DNA of 64,000 bases from Bacteroidales bacterium 52_46. Lineage in GTDB: Bacteria; Bacteroidota; Bacteroidia; Bacteroidales; Muribaculaceae. The translations under genes and the position numbers were made by a program. Under the pieces are notes generated by a model. That model was not told the origin of the DNA. It was given only the letters and a program-made list of their open reading frames with translations, and made no database searches. The stretch spans positions 62,001 to 126,000 of the forward strand of contig MNQK01000002.1 in the NCBI GenBank assembly GCA_001915385.1, written 5' to 3'. This document shows, one piece after another, positions 7,897 through 15,598 of the stretch (within the stretch, counting starts at the first letter, position 1; each line of letters starts with the position of its first letter).

Positions 7897-9240
7897 ATGG
7901 CAACTAAACTCTGGGAGAAATCCACCTCAGTCGATACAGGCGTCGAAGCCTACACCGTAGGCCGCGACCGCGAAATGGACCTCTACCTCGCACCCTACGA
8001 CGTGCTCGGCTCAATGGCCCACATCCGCATGCTCCGGTCAATCAACCTCCTCACCGCCGACGAACTCGAGGCACTCACCGCCGCCCTCCGCGACATCTTC
8101 CGCGACATCACCGATGGCAAATTCGTCATCGAGGAAGGAGTCGAAGACGTCCACTCGCAGGTCGAACTCCTCCTCACACGCCGTCTCGGCGACATAGGCA
8201 AGAAAATCCACTCCGGACGCTCGCGCAACGACCAGGTGCTTGTCGACCTCAAGCTCTTCATCCGCTCACGCATCGAGGACCTCGTCAACGCCGTGTCGCG
8301 CCTATTCGACATACTCCTCCGCCAGAGCGACCGCTACAAGGACGTCATAATCCCCGGCTACACGCATCTCCAGGTCGCCATGCCGTCATCGATGGGACTT
8401 TGGTTCGGAGCCTACGCCGAAAGCCTCGTCGACGACCTCGCCCTGCTCCGTGCCGCCTACGAAGTCACCAACCGCAACCCCCTCGGCTCAGCCGCAGGCT
8501 ACGGCTCCTCATTCCCCCTCGACCGCAGCATGACCACCGACCTCCTCGGCTTCGAATCGATGGCCTACAACGTCGTATACGCCCAGATGGGACGCGGAAA
8601 GACCGAACGTATCGTAGCCTCCGCCATAGCCTCGATAGCCGCCACCGTAGGCAAACTCGCATTCGACGCCTGCATGTTCAACTCACAGAACTTCGGCTTC
8701 ATCAAGCTACCCGACGAATTCACCACCGGCTCATCGATAATGCCGCATAAGAAAAATCCCGACGTATTCGAACTCACCCGAGCCAAATGCAACAAGCTCC
8801 AGGCTCTCCCCGTCGAGATTACACTTATCACCAACAACCTCCCCTCCGGCTACTTCCGCGACCTCCAGCTCGTCAAGGAATCATTCCTCCCCGCATTCGA
8901 CACCATCATATCCATACTCGACATGACAGGACGCATGCTCGCCGACATCAAGGTCGACCCCGACGTAGCCCGCGACCCCCGCTACAAATTCATGTATTCC
9001 GTCGAAGAAGTCAACCGCCTCGCAGCCGCAGGCACCCCCTTCCGCGACGCCTACCGTCAGGTAGGACTCGCCATAGAGCGCGGCGACTTCACCCCCGACT
9101 ACAACATACACCACACCCACGAAGGCTCCATAGGCAACCTTTGCAACGACCGCATCCGCGCCCGTTTCGACAACATAGCCTCCCAATTCGATTTCACCAC
9201 CTACCACAAAGCCTTCAACACCCTCCTCACCCAAAAATAA
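7897..9240 (+). CDS. argH: Argininosuccinate lyase
   Basis: A 447-residue fumarase/aspartase-superfamily enzyme. It has VEDVHSQVE, GKKIHSGRSRNDQV, the PGYTHLQVAMPSS stretch and the superfamily signature GSSIMPHKKNPD. It splits argininosuccinate into arginine and fumarate, the last step of arginine synthesis. A TTG-initiated extension from 7885 is possible, but the ATG at 7897 (MATKLWEKST) matches the usual family N-terminus. It is flanked by repeat-filled gaps on both sides and appears to be transcribed alone. Codon third positions are very C-rich. Confidence 0.95.
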   Translation: MATKLWEKSTSVDTGVEAYTVGRDREMDLYLAPYDVLGSMAHIRMLRSINLLTADELEALTAALRDIFRDITDGKFVIEEGVEDVHSQVELLLTRRLGDIGKKIHSGRSRNDQVLVDLKLFIRSRIEDLVNAVSRLFDILLRQSDRYKDVIIPGYTHLQVAMPSSMGLWFGAYAESLVDDLALLRAAYEVTNRNPLGSAAGYGSSFPLDRSMTTDLLGFESMAYNVVYAQMGRGKTERIVASAIASIAATVGKLAFDACMFNSQNFGFIKLPDEFTTGSSIMPHKKNPDVFELTRAKCNKLQALPVEITLITNNLPSGYFRDLQLVKESFLPAFDTIISILDMTGRMLADIKVDPDVARDPRYKFMYSVEEVNRLAAAGTPFRDAYRQVGLAIERGDFTPDYNIHHTHEGSIGNLCNDRIRARFDNIASQFDFTTYHKAFNTLLTQK

Positions 9241-9265
9241 CCCGCCCACTCCCCCCACAAAAAAT

Positions 9266-9450
9266 CGGGCTAAACCCTGCTAAATCCCGATTACCCCGAT
9301 TAATCCCGATTAATCAATCCCAACCGGGATAAATCAAGATAAATCGAGATTATCCGGATTAATCAAGAATACCGGGATTAATCGGGATTATCATGATTAA
9401 TCTCGATTATCCCGTTAAATCCCGATTAATCCCGCTAAATCCCCCTAAAC
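9266..9450. repeat. 10-bp GGATTAATCG-type degenerate repeat tract
   Basis: The argH to lipoprotein gap is almost wholly made of variants of a 10-bp unit (CCCGATTAAT, CGGGATTAAT, AGATAAATCG) in both orientations, about 18 units. Because both orientations are mixed, the transcript could fold into many alternative stems. Confidence 0.85.
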
Positions 9451-9461
9451 TCTCCCCCAAA

Positions 9462-9965
9462 ATGCCAAAATTCAAAATTCCCCATTCAAAATTAGCGATA
9501 GCGCTCACGCTATCGCTATGTGTTGCCTGCGACAAAGTCGACGACGACCGCATCCCCCCCTACACCGTCTACGTCCAGTTCCAGACCCAGGCCGACTGGA
9601 ACGTCTACGGCGTATCCGGCGCATGCGACTACAAATACTTCATCAAAGCCGACCGCACCCCCGCCAACTACCCCTGGACAGCCCTGACAGAGACAGGCTT
9701 CGGAGGCATCCTCCTCGTAAGCGACATCCACGGCGACCCGCAGGCCTACGACCTTGCCTGTCCCGTTGAAGCGCAGCGCACAGTCCGCGTCGTCGTCGAC
9801 ACCGACCTCCAGAAAGCCCGCTGCCCCCGCTGCCGCTCCGTCTACGACATCTTCACCAACTACGGCCTACCCGTAGAAGGAGAAGCCGCCGCAAAAGGCT
9901 ATGCCCTCCGCCACTACCACACCGGCACCGGCTACCAGGGCCAATACCTCATAATCACCAACTGA
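9462..9965 (+). CDS. Rieske-like-fold lipoprotein with non-canonical ligands
   Basis: A 167-residue protein with a lipoprotein signal peptide (MPKFKIPHSKLAIAL, lipobox LCVAC). The C-terminal half has the layout of a small Rieske-type domain: AYDLACPVEAQ, a strand, then ARCPRCRSVYDIFTNYGLPVEGEA. True Rieske proteins use CxH and CxxH for a 2Fe-2S cluster; here these are CPV and CPRC, so both histidines are missing and a normal cluster is unlikely. The first signal-peptide codons are made of the same ATTCAAAATT repeat found before prfB and argB. A longer frame from 9393 runs into the repeat tract and is not preferred. Function unknown; an envelope location is inferred. Confidence 0.62.
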   Translation: MPKFKIPHSKLAIALTLSLCVACDKVDDDRIPPYTVYVQFQTQADWNVYGVSGACDYKYFIKADRTPANYPWTALTETGFGGILLVSDIHGDPQAYDLACPVEAQRTVRVVVDTDLQKARCPRCRSVYDIFTNYGLPVEGEAAAKGYALRHYHTGTGYQGQYLIITN

Positions 9966-10040
9966 CCCCGTCACCCGGCACCGTCAACTGACCCGTCACC
10001 AACCGACATCACCCACCGGCTCCCCTCTCCCCCCACGATA

Positions 10041-10086
10041 AGTCAGACCGGTCCGACATGTCTGACTCGTCCGATCGGTCTGACCC
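10041..10086. repeat. GTCGGAC-type 9-bp repeat tract
   Basis: Five degenerate units built on GTCNGAC/GTCCGAN with 9-bp spacing. The stretch 10041-10066 matches 56218-56243 at 24 of 26 positions, although they are 46 kb apart. Confidence 0.8.
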
Positions 10087-10090
10087 GGCA

Positions 10091-10131
10091 GCATAAAAAA
10101 AAGCGCGGCATAGCCGCGCTTTTTTTTATGC
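10091..10131. terminator. Bidirectional intrinsic terminator between convergent genes
   Basis: A perfect 19-bp inverted repeat (10091-10109 with 10113-10131, loop ATA) has a GCGCGGC core flanked by A8 and T8, so it can stop transcription from both the lipoprotein side and the Skp/OmpH side. Confidence 0.93.
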
Positions 10132-10144
10132 TGTGAACTATCTC

Positions 10145-10645
10145 TTATTTCACGCCGAGCTGGGTTTTTACCAGGGGAGTGATGTCTACTACTTCAGCCG
10201 ATACGTAGGCTGGCATTTCCGAGGGGAATACCATTGTAAGGTTCTGGGCTGCGCCTACGGTCTTGATTGCGTTGAGAAGCTTCTCCTGCACGGGCTGCAT
10301 AAGCTGCTGCTGCTGACGCTGGAGGTCCTGCTGTGCGGTCTGAAGGAACTGCTGGGTTTTCTTGTCCATATCCTGGATTTCCTGCATGCGGCGCTCCTTG
10401 ATTGACTGAGGTGTCGAAGCGTCCTGCTCGAGCTGCTGGTACTCGGCGAATTTCTTCTGCATCTCCTCGTTGAGTTTCGCATACTCGTCCTCATACTGTT
10501 TTGAAGCCTCACCGAGCTTGGTCTGGATTTCAGCCACTTCAGGCATAGCCGCGAAAATTTCGTCGGCCGATACCACTCCAAATTTCTGAGCCGCTACGCT
10601 CATAGGCAGTGCCACGAGCACTGCAAGAAGAATTTTCTTAATCAT
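10145..10645 (-). CDS. OmpH/Skp family periplasmic chaperone (second copy)
   Basis: A 166-residue protein with a signal peptide (MIKKILLAVLVALPMSVAAQ), a short beta part (KFGVVSADEIFAAMPEV) and a long Gln/Lys/Glu-rich coiled coil from about residue 40 to 125, ending in the OmpH-type strand-helix-strand return (LTMVFPSEMPAYVSAEVVDIT). Skp-like proteins hold unfolded outer-membrane proteins on the way to BamA. It lies 35 bp after a paralogue of similar size and downstream of bamA, so it belongs to the same outer-membrane assembly cluster. The pair looks like an old tandem duplication. Confidence 0.9.
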   Translation of the reverse strand: MIKKILLAVLVALPMSVAAQKFGVVSADEIFAAMPEVAEIQTKLGEASKQYEDEYAKLNEEMQKKFAEYQQLEQDASTPQSIKERRMQEIQDMDKKTQQFLQTAQQDLQRQQQQLMQPVQEKLLNAIKTVGAAQNLTMVFPSEMPAYVSAEVVDITPLVKTQLGVK

Positions 10646-10680
10646 TGTTTTTTCTATGTTTTAAATATTAATTTCTATGT

Positions 10681-11196
10681 TTACTTGCCGTAGCCGAGTT
10701 TGTTGAGCACCTCGTTGCTGACATCGATACGCGGCGAAGCGAAGATTATGTCTGACGACGTCGCACGGTCGAGTATCATCTGATAACCGCGCTCCTCGGC
10801 CACCTTCTTCGTAGCGTTGTACACATCGTCCTGTATCGGCTTCATCAGCGTCTGGCGCTTCTGGTAAAGTTCACCTTCCGGTCCGAAATATTTAGCCTTG
10901 AGTTCCGTAGCCTCCTTCTCCTTGGCCACGATTTCCTCCTCGCGCTTCTTTATCTGCTCGTCGGTCAGAAATACCTTTTCCGACAGATAGTTCTTATACA
11001 TCGCGTCAGCCTCCTGATAGAGGGCGTCAAGTTCCTTCTGCCAGCGGAGCGACAGCTGGTTGAGCTGCTCGTTAGCCATCTCGTAGGCCGGTACATTCTT
11101 CAGGATATATTCCATATCCACCAGCGCGAACTTCTGCGCATGCGATGCCAGAGCTACCCCTACCATCATAAGGAGAGAAATAAATATCTTTTTCAT
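10681..11196 (-). CDS. OmpH/Skp family periplasmic chaperone (first copy)
   Basis: A 171-residue protein with a signal peptide (MKKIFISLLMMVGVALASHAQ), the OmpH start KFALVDMEYILKNVPAYEMA, a charged coiled coil (about residues 40-115) and the terminal strand region YQMILDRATSSDIIFASPRIDVSNEV. It is predicted to be a trimeric periplasmic chaperone feeding BamA, by family knowledge. It sits between bamA and the second OmpH gene. A -7 box at 11258-11265 suggests its own promoter, so the two chaperones may be expressed apart from bamA. Confidence 0.9.
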   Translation of the reverse strand: MKKIFISLLMMVGVALASHAQKFALVDMEYILKNVPAYEMANEQLNQLSLRWQKELDALYQEADAMYKNYLSEKVFLTDEQIKKREEEIVAKEKEATELKAKYFGPEGELYQKRQTLMKPIQDDVYNATKKVAEERGYQMILDRATSSDIIFASPRIDVSNEVLNKLGYGK

Positions 11197-11257
11197 ATTG
11201 GTATCTTCTTTAATATCGTTATGGTTAAGACTTGCTTTTTCACTTACATATATGACG

Positions 11258-11265
11258 CAAATATA
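11258..11265 (-). promoter_or_regulatory. Promoter -7 box for the Skp/OmpH pair
   Basis: TATATTTG on the minus strand, about 60 bp before the start at 11196. No clear -33 box was found. Confidence 0.5.
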
Positions 11266-11343
11266 CGCATAAAGTTTTGAAAAGCATTTAATAAATTATG
11301 TTAACGCCAACATCACTAATTACTAATTACTCATTACTAATTG

Positions 11344-13962
11344 TTAAAACTCTTGTCCGAGGATAAAGTGGAAGTGGCTGCCACCCTTGGTGCCGCGCAC
11401 TTTGTCGAAACCGTATGCCCAGTCTATACCCATCATACCCACCATAGGCAGATATATACGCACACCCAGACCGGCCGAACGCTTCAGGTCGAACGGCGAG
11501 AAATTCTTCACCGAAGTCCATGCGTTACCGCCCTCCACGAATCCCAGGCCGTAGATGGTGGTCGTAGGCTGGAGCATGAACGGGAAATGCAGTTCCACAC
11601 CCATGCGGGTGTAGGCGTAGCCCTCCTGGCCCCACGGGGTGAGGTCACCGTTCTCGTAGCCGCGGAGGCCGATAGTCTCCGTAGCGTAGGTATAGCCGCC
11701 CGACATACCGTCGCCACCCACGTAGAATGTCTCGAACGGCGATTTCAGCCATTTGTTGTAGCTGCCCAGAAGACCGAAGTCGGCACGGGTCATAAGCACG
11801 AGAGTATATTGCTCGGCATCGTTGAGCGGAGTGTATGTGCGCGATTTGAAGCGGAGCTTCCAGTACTCTATCCAGCGGTACATCTCCTTCTTCGACTCGG
11901 TGGTATTGGCCTTTGACAGCGCCTCCCAGTTCTTGTTGCCGCTGAAGAGCGAGGCAGGCGGAGTAAGCTGAAGGTTGATGGAGAATGTCGAACCGCGGCG
12001 GGTATAGAGCGGGTTGTCGATAGAGTTACGCGCCAGAGTAAGTCCGAGCACGAGAGCGTTCGACGTACCGTTGTTCATGTAGTACAGGTAGTCCCAGTTC
12101 TTGAGGTAATACCAGTTGTACGACAGCTCGGTGGTGAACGTGAAGTAGTCGTCGGGCCAGCTCAGTCGCTTACCGAAACCTACCGTGATGCCCGCCATCT
12201 GCAACAGCTTGTTGGGGTCGTAGGCATTCTGTATCGAGTTCTGATAGTAGTCGTTGTAGTTGTAGTTCGAGCCAAAACCGTAGCCGTAGCCATATCCGTA
12301 GGGATTTTGCCAGTTGCTGTTGTAGTAGTTGGAGTTGACACCGGTCTGGCGGCTGTAATAGGCCGACACGGAGAGCGAGTTAGGGCGCTTGCCGCCGAAC
12401 CACGGGTCGAGGAACGACAGCGAGTATGCCTGATAGTAGCGGGCATTGGTCTGCGCGCTGATGGTGAATGTCTGTCCCTCGCCCTGCGGTATGAGTCCCT
12501 TGTATGAATCAGGCTGGAAGAGGTTTTTGATGGAGAAGTTCGTGAACTTCAGCGCTAATTTGCCTATGATACCGGTCTGACCCCAGCCGAGCGAGAACTC
12601 TATCTGGTCGTTAGCTTTCGACTCGAGATTGAAAAGAATGTCGACAGTACCGTCATCCTCGTTCGGCTCGGGACGTATGTCCATAGCCTCGGGGTTGAAG
12701 TGACCTGTCTGCGCTATTTCACGCGCCGAACGCATAAGGTCGTTCTTGCTGAACAGCTGCCCGGGACGCACACGAAGCTCGCGGCGTATCACCTTCTCAT
12801 ACAGTCGGTCGTTACCGTTGATGATTACCTTGTTGATACGTGCCTGCGGACCCTCGAACATGCGCAGCTCCAGGTCAATGGAGTCGCCGTGCACGTTCTT
12901 CTCGACCGGCACGAGCTGATAGAACAGGTATCCGTTGTCCATATAGTAGTTGGCCACGGCGTCGTCATCATCCTTCATGCGCTTGTTGAGCAGCTTCTGG
13001 TTGTAGACCGACCCCGGCTCTATGCCGAGTATGCCGTTAAGCCAGTCGGTAGGATACACCGTGTTGCCCACCCACTTTATATCGCTGATATAATATTTTT
13101 TGCCCTCCTCGAGCGAGATATACACATCGACGGTCTTGTCGTCGTAGGGCACGACCGAGTCAGCTAAAATCTTGGCGTCGCGGTAACCCTTCTCGTTATA
13201 TTTCTCGATGATGCGGTTCAGGTCGTCCTCATAGTCCTGCTCCACAAATTTCTTCTGGCGGAAAAGGTTGATGAGCTTGCCCTTCTCGTTGGTTTTCTTC
13301 ATGACGCGCTGCAACTGATTGTCGGTCAGCACCTCGTTGCCGTCGATGTAGATTTTGTGCACCTTCACCTTGTCGCGCTTGTCGGCTATGATGTCGACTA
13401 TCACATGGTTCTCCTCCGACAGGTCGGGACGCTGCGATATTGTCACCTTGGCGTTGCCGAAACCCTTCTCGGCGAAATATTTATTGACGATGTCGGTGGC
13501 GCGGTTCACGATATTGGGCGTGATGGGATTGCCTTTGACGAGCTGCAGACGCTCCTGCAGGTCCTCGCGCTCACCCTTTTTCATTCCTATGTAATTGACC
13601 TGCGATATGCGGGGCTGCGTGCGTATCGCAATCTCAAGCCACACCTTGTCGCCGGCTATCTTGTCGACCTTGAGCTGGGCCTGGGCGAACAGCTGCTGGC
13701 GCATCAGGCGCTTCACGGCCGCGGTGGCGTCATTGCCCGGTAACTCGATTTTCTGCCCTACGCGCAGTCCGGTATAACCTATGATGTTGTTGGGGTCGTA
13801 GTTGTCGGCTCCGGTCACCTCTATTCCGGCTATTTCGTATGTGCGGGGCACACCCGAATAGCTTATCTGAGGCTGGTATACGGTGTCGGCCGGCGCCTGC
13901 GCCATGAGGCTTCCCGCTACTGAGAACGCCGCTATTAATATGAGTAATATCTTATATCTCAT
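11344..13962 (-). CDS. bamA: Outer membrane protein assembly factor BamA
   Basis: An 872-residue Omp85 protein with a signal peptide (up to about residue 21), five POTRA-type repeats over roughly residues 40-430 (for example YEIAGIEVTGADNYDPNNI, KVHKIYIDGNEVLTDNQL, INKVIINGNDRLYEKVI) and a C-terminal 16-strand barrel from about 450, ending in phenylalanine (ILGQEF). It inserts beta-barrel proteins into the outer membrane. One barrel loop is very Tyr/Gly-rich (PYGYGYGYGFGSNYNYNDYY, near residue 560). The VRGTKGG segment near the end resembles the conserved barrel-lid region. It lies between uppS and the two Skp-like genes. Confidence 0.95.
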   Translation of the reverse strand: MRYKILLILIAAFSVAGSLMAQAPADTVYQPQISYSGVPRTYEIAGIEVTGADNYDPNNIIGYTGLRVGQKIELPGNDATAAVKRLMRQQLFAQAQLKVDKIAGDKVWLEIAIRTQPRISQVNYIGMKKGEREDLQERLQLVKGNPITPNIVNRATDIVNKYFAEKGFGNAKVTISQRPDLSEENHVIVDIIADKRDKVKVHKIYIDGNEVLTDNQLQRVMKKTNEKGKLINLFRQKKFVEQDYEDDLNRIIEKYNEKGYRDAKILADSVVPYDDKTVDVYISLEEGKKYYISDIKWVGNTVYPTDWLNGILGIEPGSVYNQKLLNKRMKDDDDAVANYYMDNGYLFYQLVPVEKNVHGDSIDLELRMFEGPQARINKVIINGNDRLYEKVIRRELRVRPGQLFSKNDLMRSAREIAQTGHFNPEAMDIRPEPNEDDGTVDILFNLESKANDQIEFSLGWGQTGIIGKLALKFTNFSIKNLFQPDSYKGLIPQGEGQTFTISAQTNARYYQAYSLSFLDPWFGGKRPNSLSVSAYYSRQTGVNSNYYNSNWQNPYGYGYGYGFGSNYNYNDYYQNSIQNAYDPNKLLQMAGITVGFGKRLSWPDDYFTFTTELSYNWYYLKNWDYLYYMNNGTSNALVLGLTLARNSIDNPLYTRRGSTFSINLQLTPPASLFSGNKNWEALSKANTTESKKEMYRWIEYWKLRFKSRTYTPLNDAEQYTLVLMTRADFGLLGSYNKWLKSPFETFYVGGDGMSGGYTYATETIGLRGYENGDLTPWGQEGYAYTRMGVELHFPFMLQPTTTIYGLGFVEGGNAWTSVKNFSPFDLKRSAGLGVRIYLPMVGMMGIDWAYGFDKVRGTKGGSHFHFILGQEF

Positions 13963-14027
13963 AATGTGATGTGGATAATTCTTTATGATGGTTGCGATGA
14001 TGCTTGTCCGGTTGGTTTATGATTGTT

Positions 14028-14771
14028 TCAAAGCTGTTCGGCCGTAAGCCCGAAGCGTCGCTGCCGTCCCTGATAGCTCACTATGCAGTCTACGAAATCC
14101 TGCTTCGTGAAGTCGGGCCAGTAGTGGTCGGTGATTATGATTTCGGCGTATGACAACTGCCACAACATGAAGTTGCTGATGCGGAAATCGCCTCCGGTGC
14201 GTATCAGAAGGTCAGGGTCGGGTATGCCGGCGGTGGTAAGATGCGTCGACACCGTCTCGTCGGTAATATCCTCGGCGAGAAGGTCGCCCTCACCGACCTC
14301 GCGTACTATTTCCCTGACGGCACGCGTGATTTCCCACCGGGCCGAATAGCTCAGGGCGAGTATCAGGTTGAGCCCGGTGCAGTGTGCCGTGTCGGCGAAA
14401 CAGCGCTGCAGGCGCTCGGCGGCGAAGTCGGGCAGCCGCTCCATATCGCCTATCATCGTCAAGCGCACGTTGTTGCGTATCAGGTCGGGGGTCTCGCGCT
14501 CGATTGCGGTCACGATGAGATGCATGAGCATGTTGACCTCGTCGGCCGGACGGTTCCAGTTTTCTGTCGAGAAGGTATATAGCGTCAGGTATTTCACCCC
14601 GGTCTCCGAGGCGATTTCCGTGATACGGCGCACTGTATTGACGCCCTCCACATGTCCTGCCGAACGCTCCATGCCGCGGGCCTGCGCCCAGCGTCCGTTG
14701 CCGTCCATGATGATGGCCACATGCTCCGGCACGCGTTCCTTGTCGATATGTGATGTATCAGCTTGTTGCAT
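14028..14771 (-). CDS. uppS: Isoprenyl transferase (undecaprenyl diphosphate synthase)
   Basis: A 247-residue cis-prenyltransferase. The catalytic loop HVAIIMDGNGRWAQ places the key Asp at residue 23. LYTFSTENWNRP, LNLILALSYSARWEI and the substrate-binding PDLLIRTGGDFRISNFMLWQLSYAEI follow the family order. It builds the C55 lipid carrier for peptidoglycan and surface polysaccharides. The upstream DUF6089 gene and downstream bamA are in the same direction, matching the envelope-biogenesis cluster usual in Bacteroidota. Confidence 0.95.
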   Translation of the reverse strand: MQQADTSHIDKERVPEHVAIIMDGNGRWAQARGMERSAGHVEGVNTVRRITEIASETGVKYLTLYTFSTENWNRPADEVNMLMHLIVTAIERETPDLIRNNVRLTMIGDMERLPDFAAERLQRCFADTAHCTGLNLILALSYSARWEITRAVREIVREVGEGDLLAEDITDETVSTHLTTAGIPDPDLLIRTGGDFRISNFMLWQLSYAEIIITDHYWPDFTKQDFVDCIVSYQGRQRRFGLTAEQL

Positions 14772-14775
14772 CAGT

Positions 14776-14803
14776 TCAAATAGAGCTTTTCAAATAGAGC
14801 TTT
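14776..14803. repeat. Perfect 14-bp direct repeat
   Basis: TCAAATAGAGCTTT is repeated twice in tandem just before uppS, between it and the DUF6089 gene. Confidence 0.85.
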
Positions 14804-14856
14804 GTTCATTTTTGCGGGCGCTCGTTGCGCGCCCGGGGTTATATCGGGTTGCGGTG

Positions 14857-15543
14857 TCAGTCGACATAGTGGCATGTCACGCACCGTTTCCCGAACTCGT
14901 AAGTGATTGATACCGACAGGTTGGAATACCAGTCGGTGTTTTTCAGAAACGAGCTTTTTATCTGGTAGAGGTCGCTGAGCTCGCCGTCGACTTTGTCGCC
15001 GAACACTTTCGTCATCGAAAACTCGACGCCCAGGTTCCATCTCTCTTTCAGTTTGTATTTCACGCCGAACGCCATCGGTATGTTGGGCGCGAAAGCGTTC
15101 TGTCCGTCGCATGTCGAATATGTCATCCCTATGCCGACCGCCAGATACGGGCTCCAGCGGCGCAGTCTCTTGTAGGTCTCCCCTATGCCGTAGGCGAAGA
15201 AATTGAATTCGATACGTGCCCCAAGGTCGTAGGCAGTCGACTTGAAGCTGTAGTTCTCGCCGCCGGGAAACACGTTGTCAAACTTCGACGAGTCGCCGCT
15301 CAGACTGTAGGAGTTGAACACTCCGCGTATGGCCCAGCGAGCGTCGGCGAGATAGCGGAACGATACGCCGCCCGCAAATCCCGGCTTGGCGAATATGTTC
15401 CCCTCGTTGACATCGCCTAAATAACCGTCCATGCCGAGCTGCACGCCAAGGTCAAACTTGTACGTCTCCTCCTGCGCCGACACCATCCGGGGCATCGACA
15501 CGAATGCTGCGAGCAATAATATTACGGCGGTCAGCTTTTTCAT
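14857..15543 (-). CDS. DUF6089-type outer-membrane beta-barrel protein
   Basis: A 228-residue protein with a cleavable signal peptide (to about residue 23, VSAQ) and alternating amphipathic strands throughout (DLGVQLGMDGYLGDVNEG, GGVSFRYLADARWAIRGVF, PYLAVGIGMTYSTC, FGVKYKLKERWNLGVEFSM), typical of a small outer-membrane barrel. The last strand ends ITYEFGKRCVTCHYVD, with a CVTC pair after the expected terminal aromatic, which is unusual for a barrel end. Its position directly upstream of uppS and bamA matches DUF6089 proteins in other Bacteroidales. Exact role unknown. Confidence 0.8.
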   Translation of the reverse strand: MKKLTAVILLLAAFVSMPRMVSAQEETYKFDLGVQLGMDGYLGDVNEGNIFAKPGFAGGVSFRYLADARWAIRGVFNSYSLSGDSSKFDNVFPGGENYSFKSTAYDLGARIEFNFFAYGIGETYKRLRRWSPYLAVGIGMTYSTCDGQNAFAPNIPMAFGVKYKLKERWNLGVEFSMTKVFGDKVDGELSDLYQIKSSFLKNTDWYSNLSVSITYEFGKRCVTCHYVD

Positions 15544-15598
15544 CGGTCAGTCTGTACGGTTACTGTTTACAATTCGTGAACCATTTTGTTTCAGCGCG

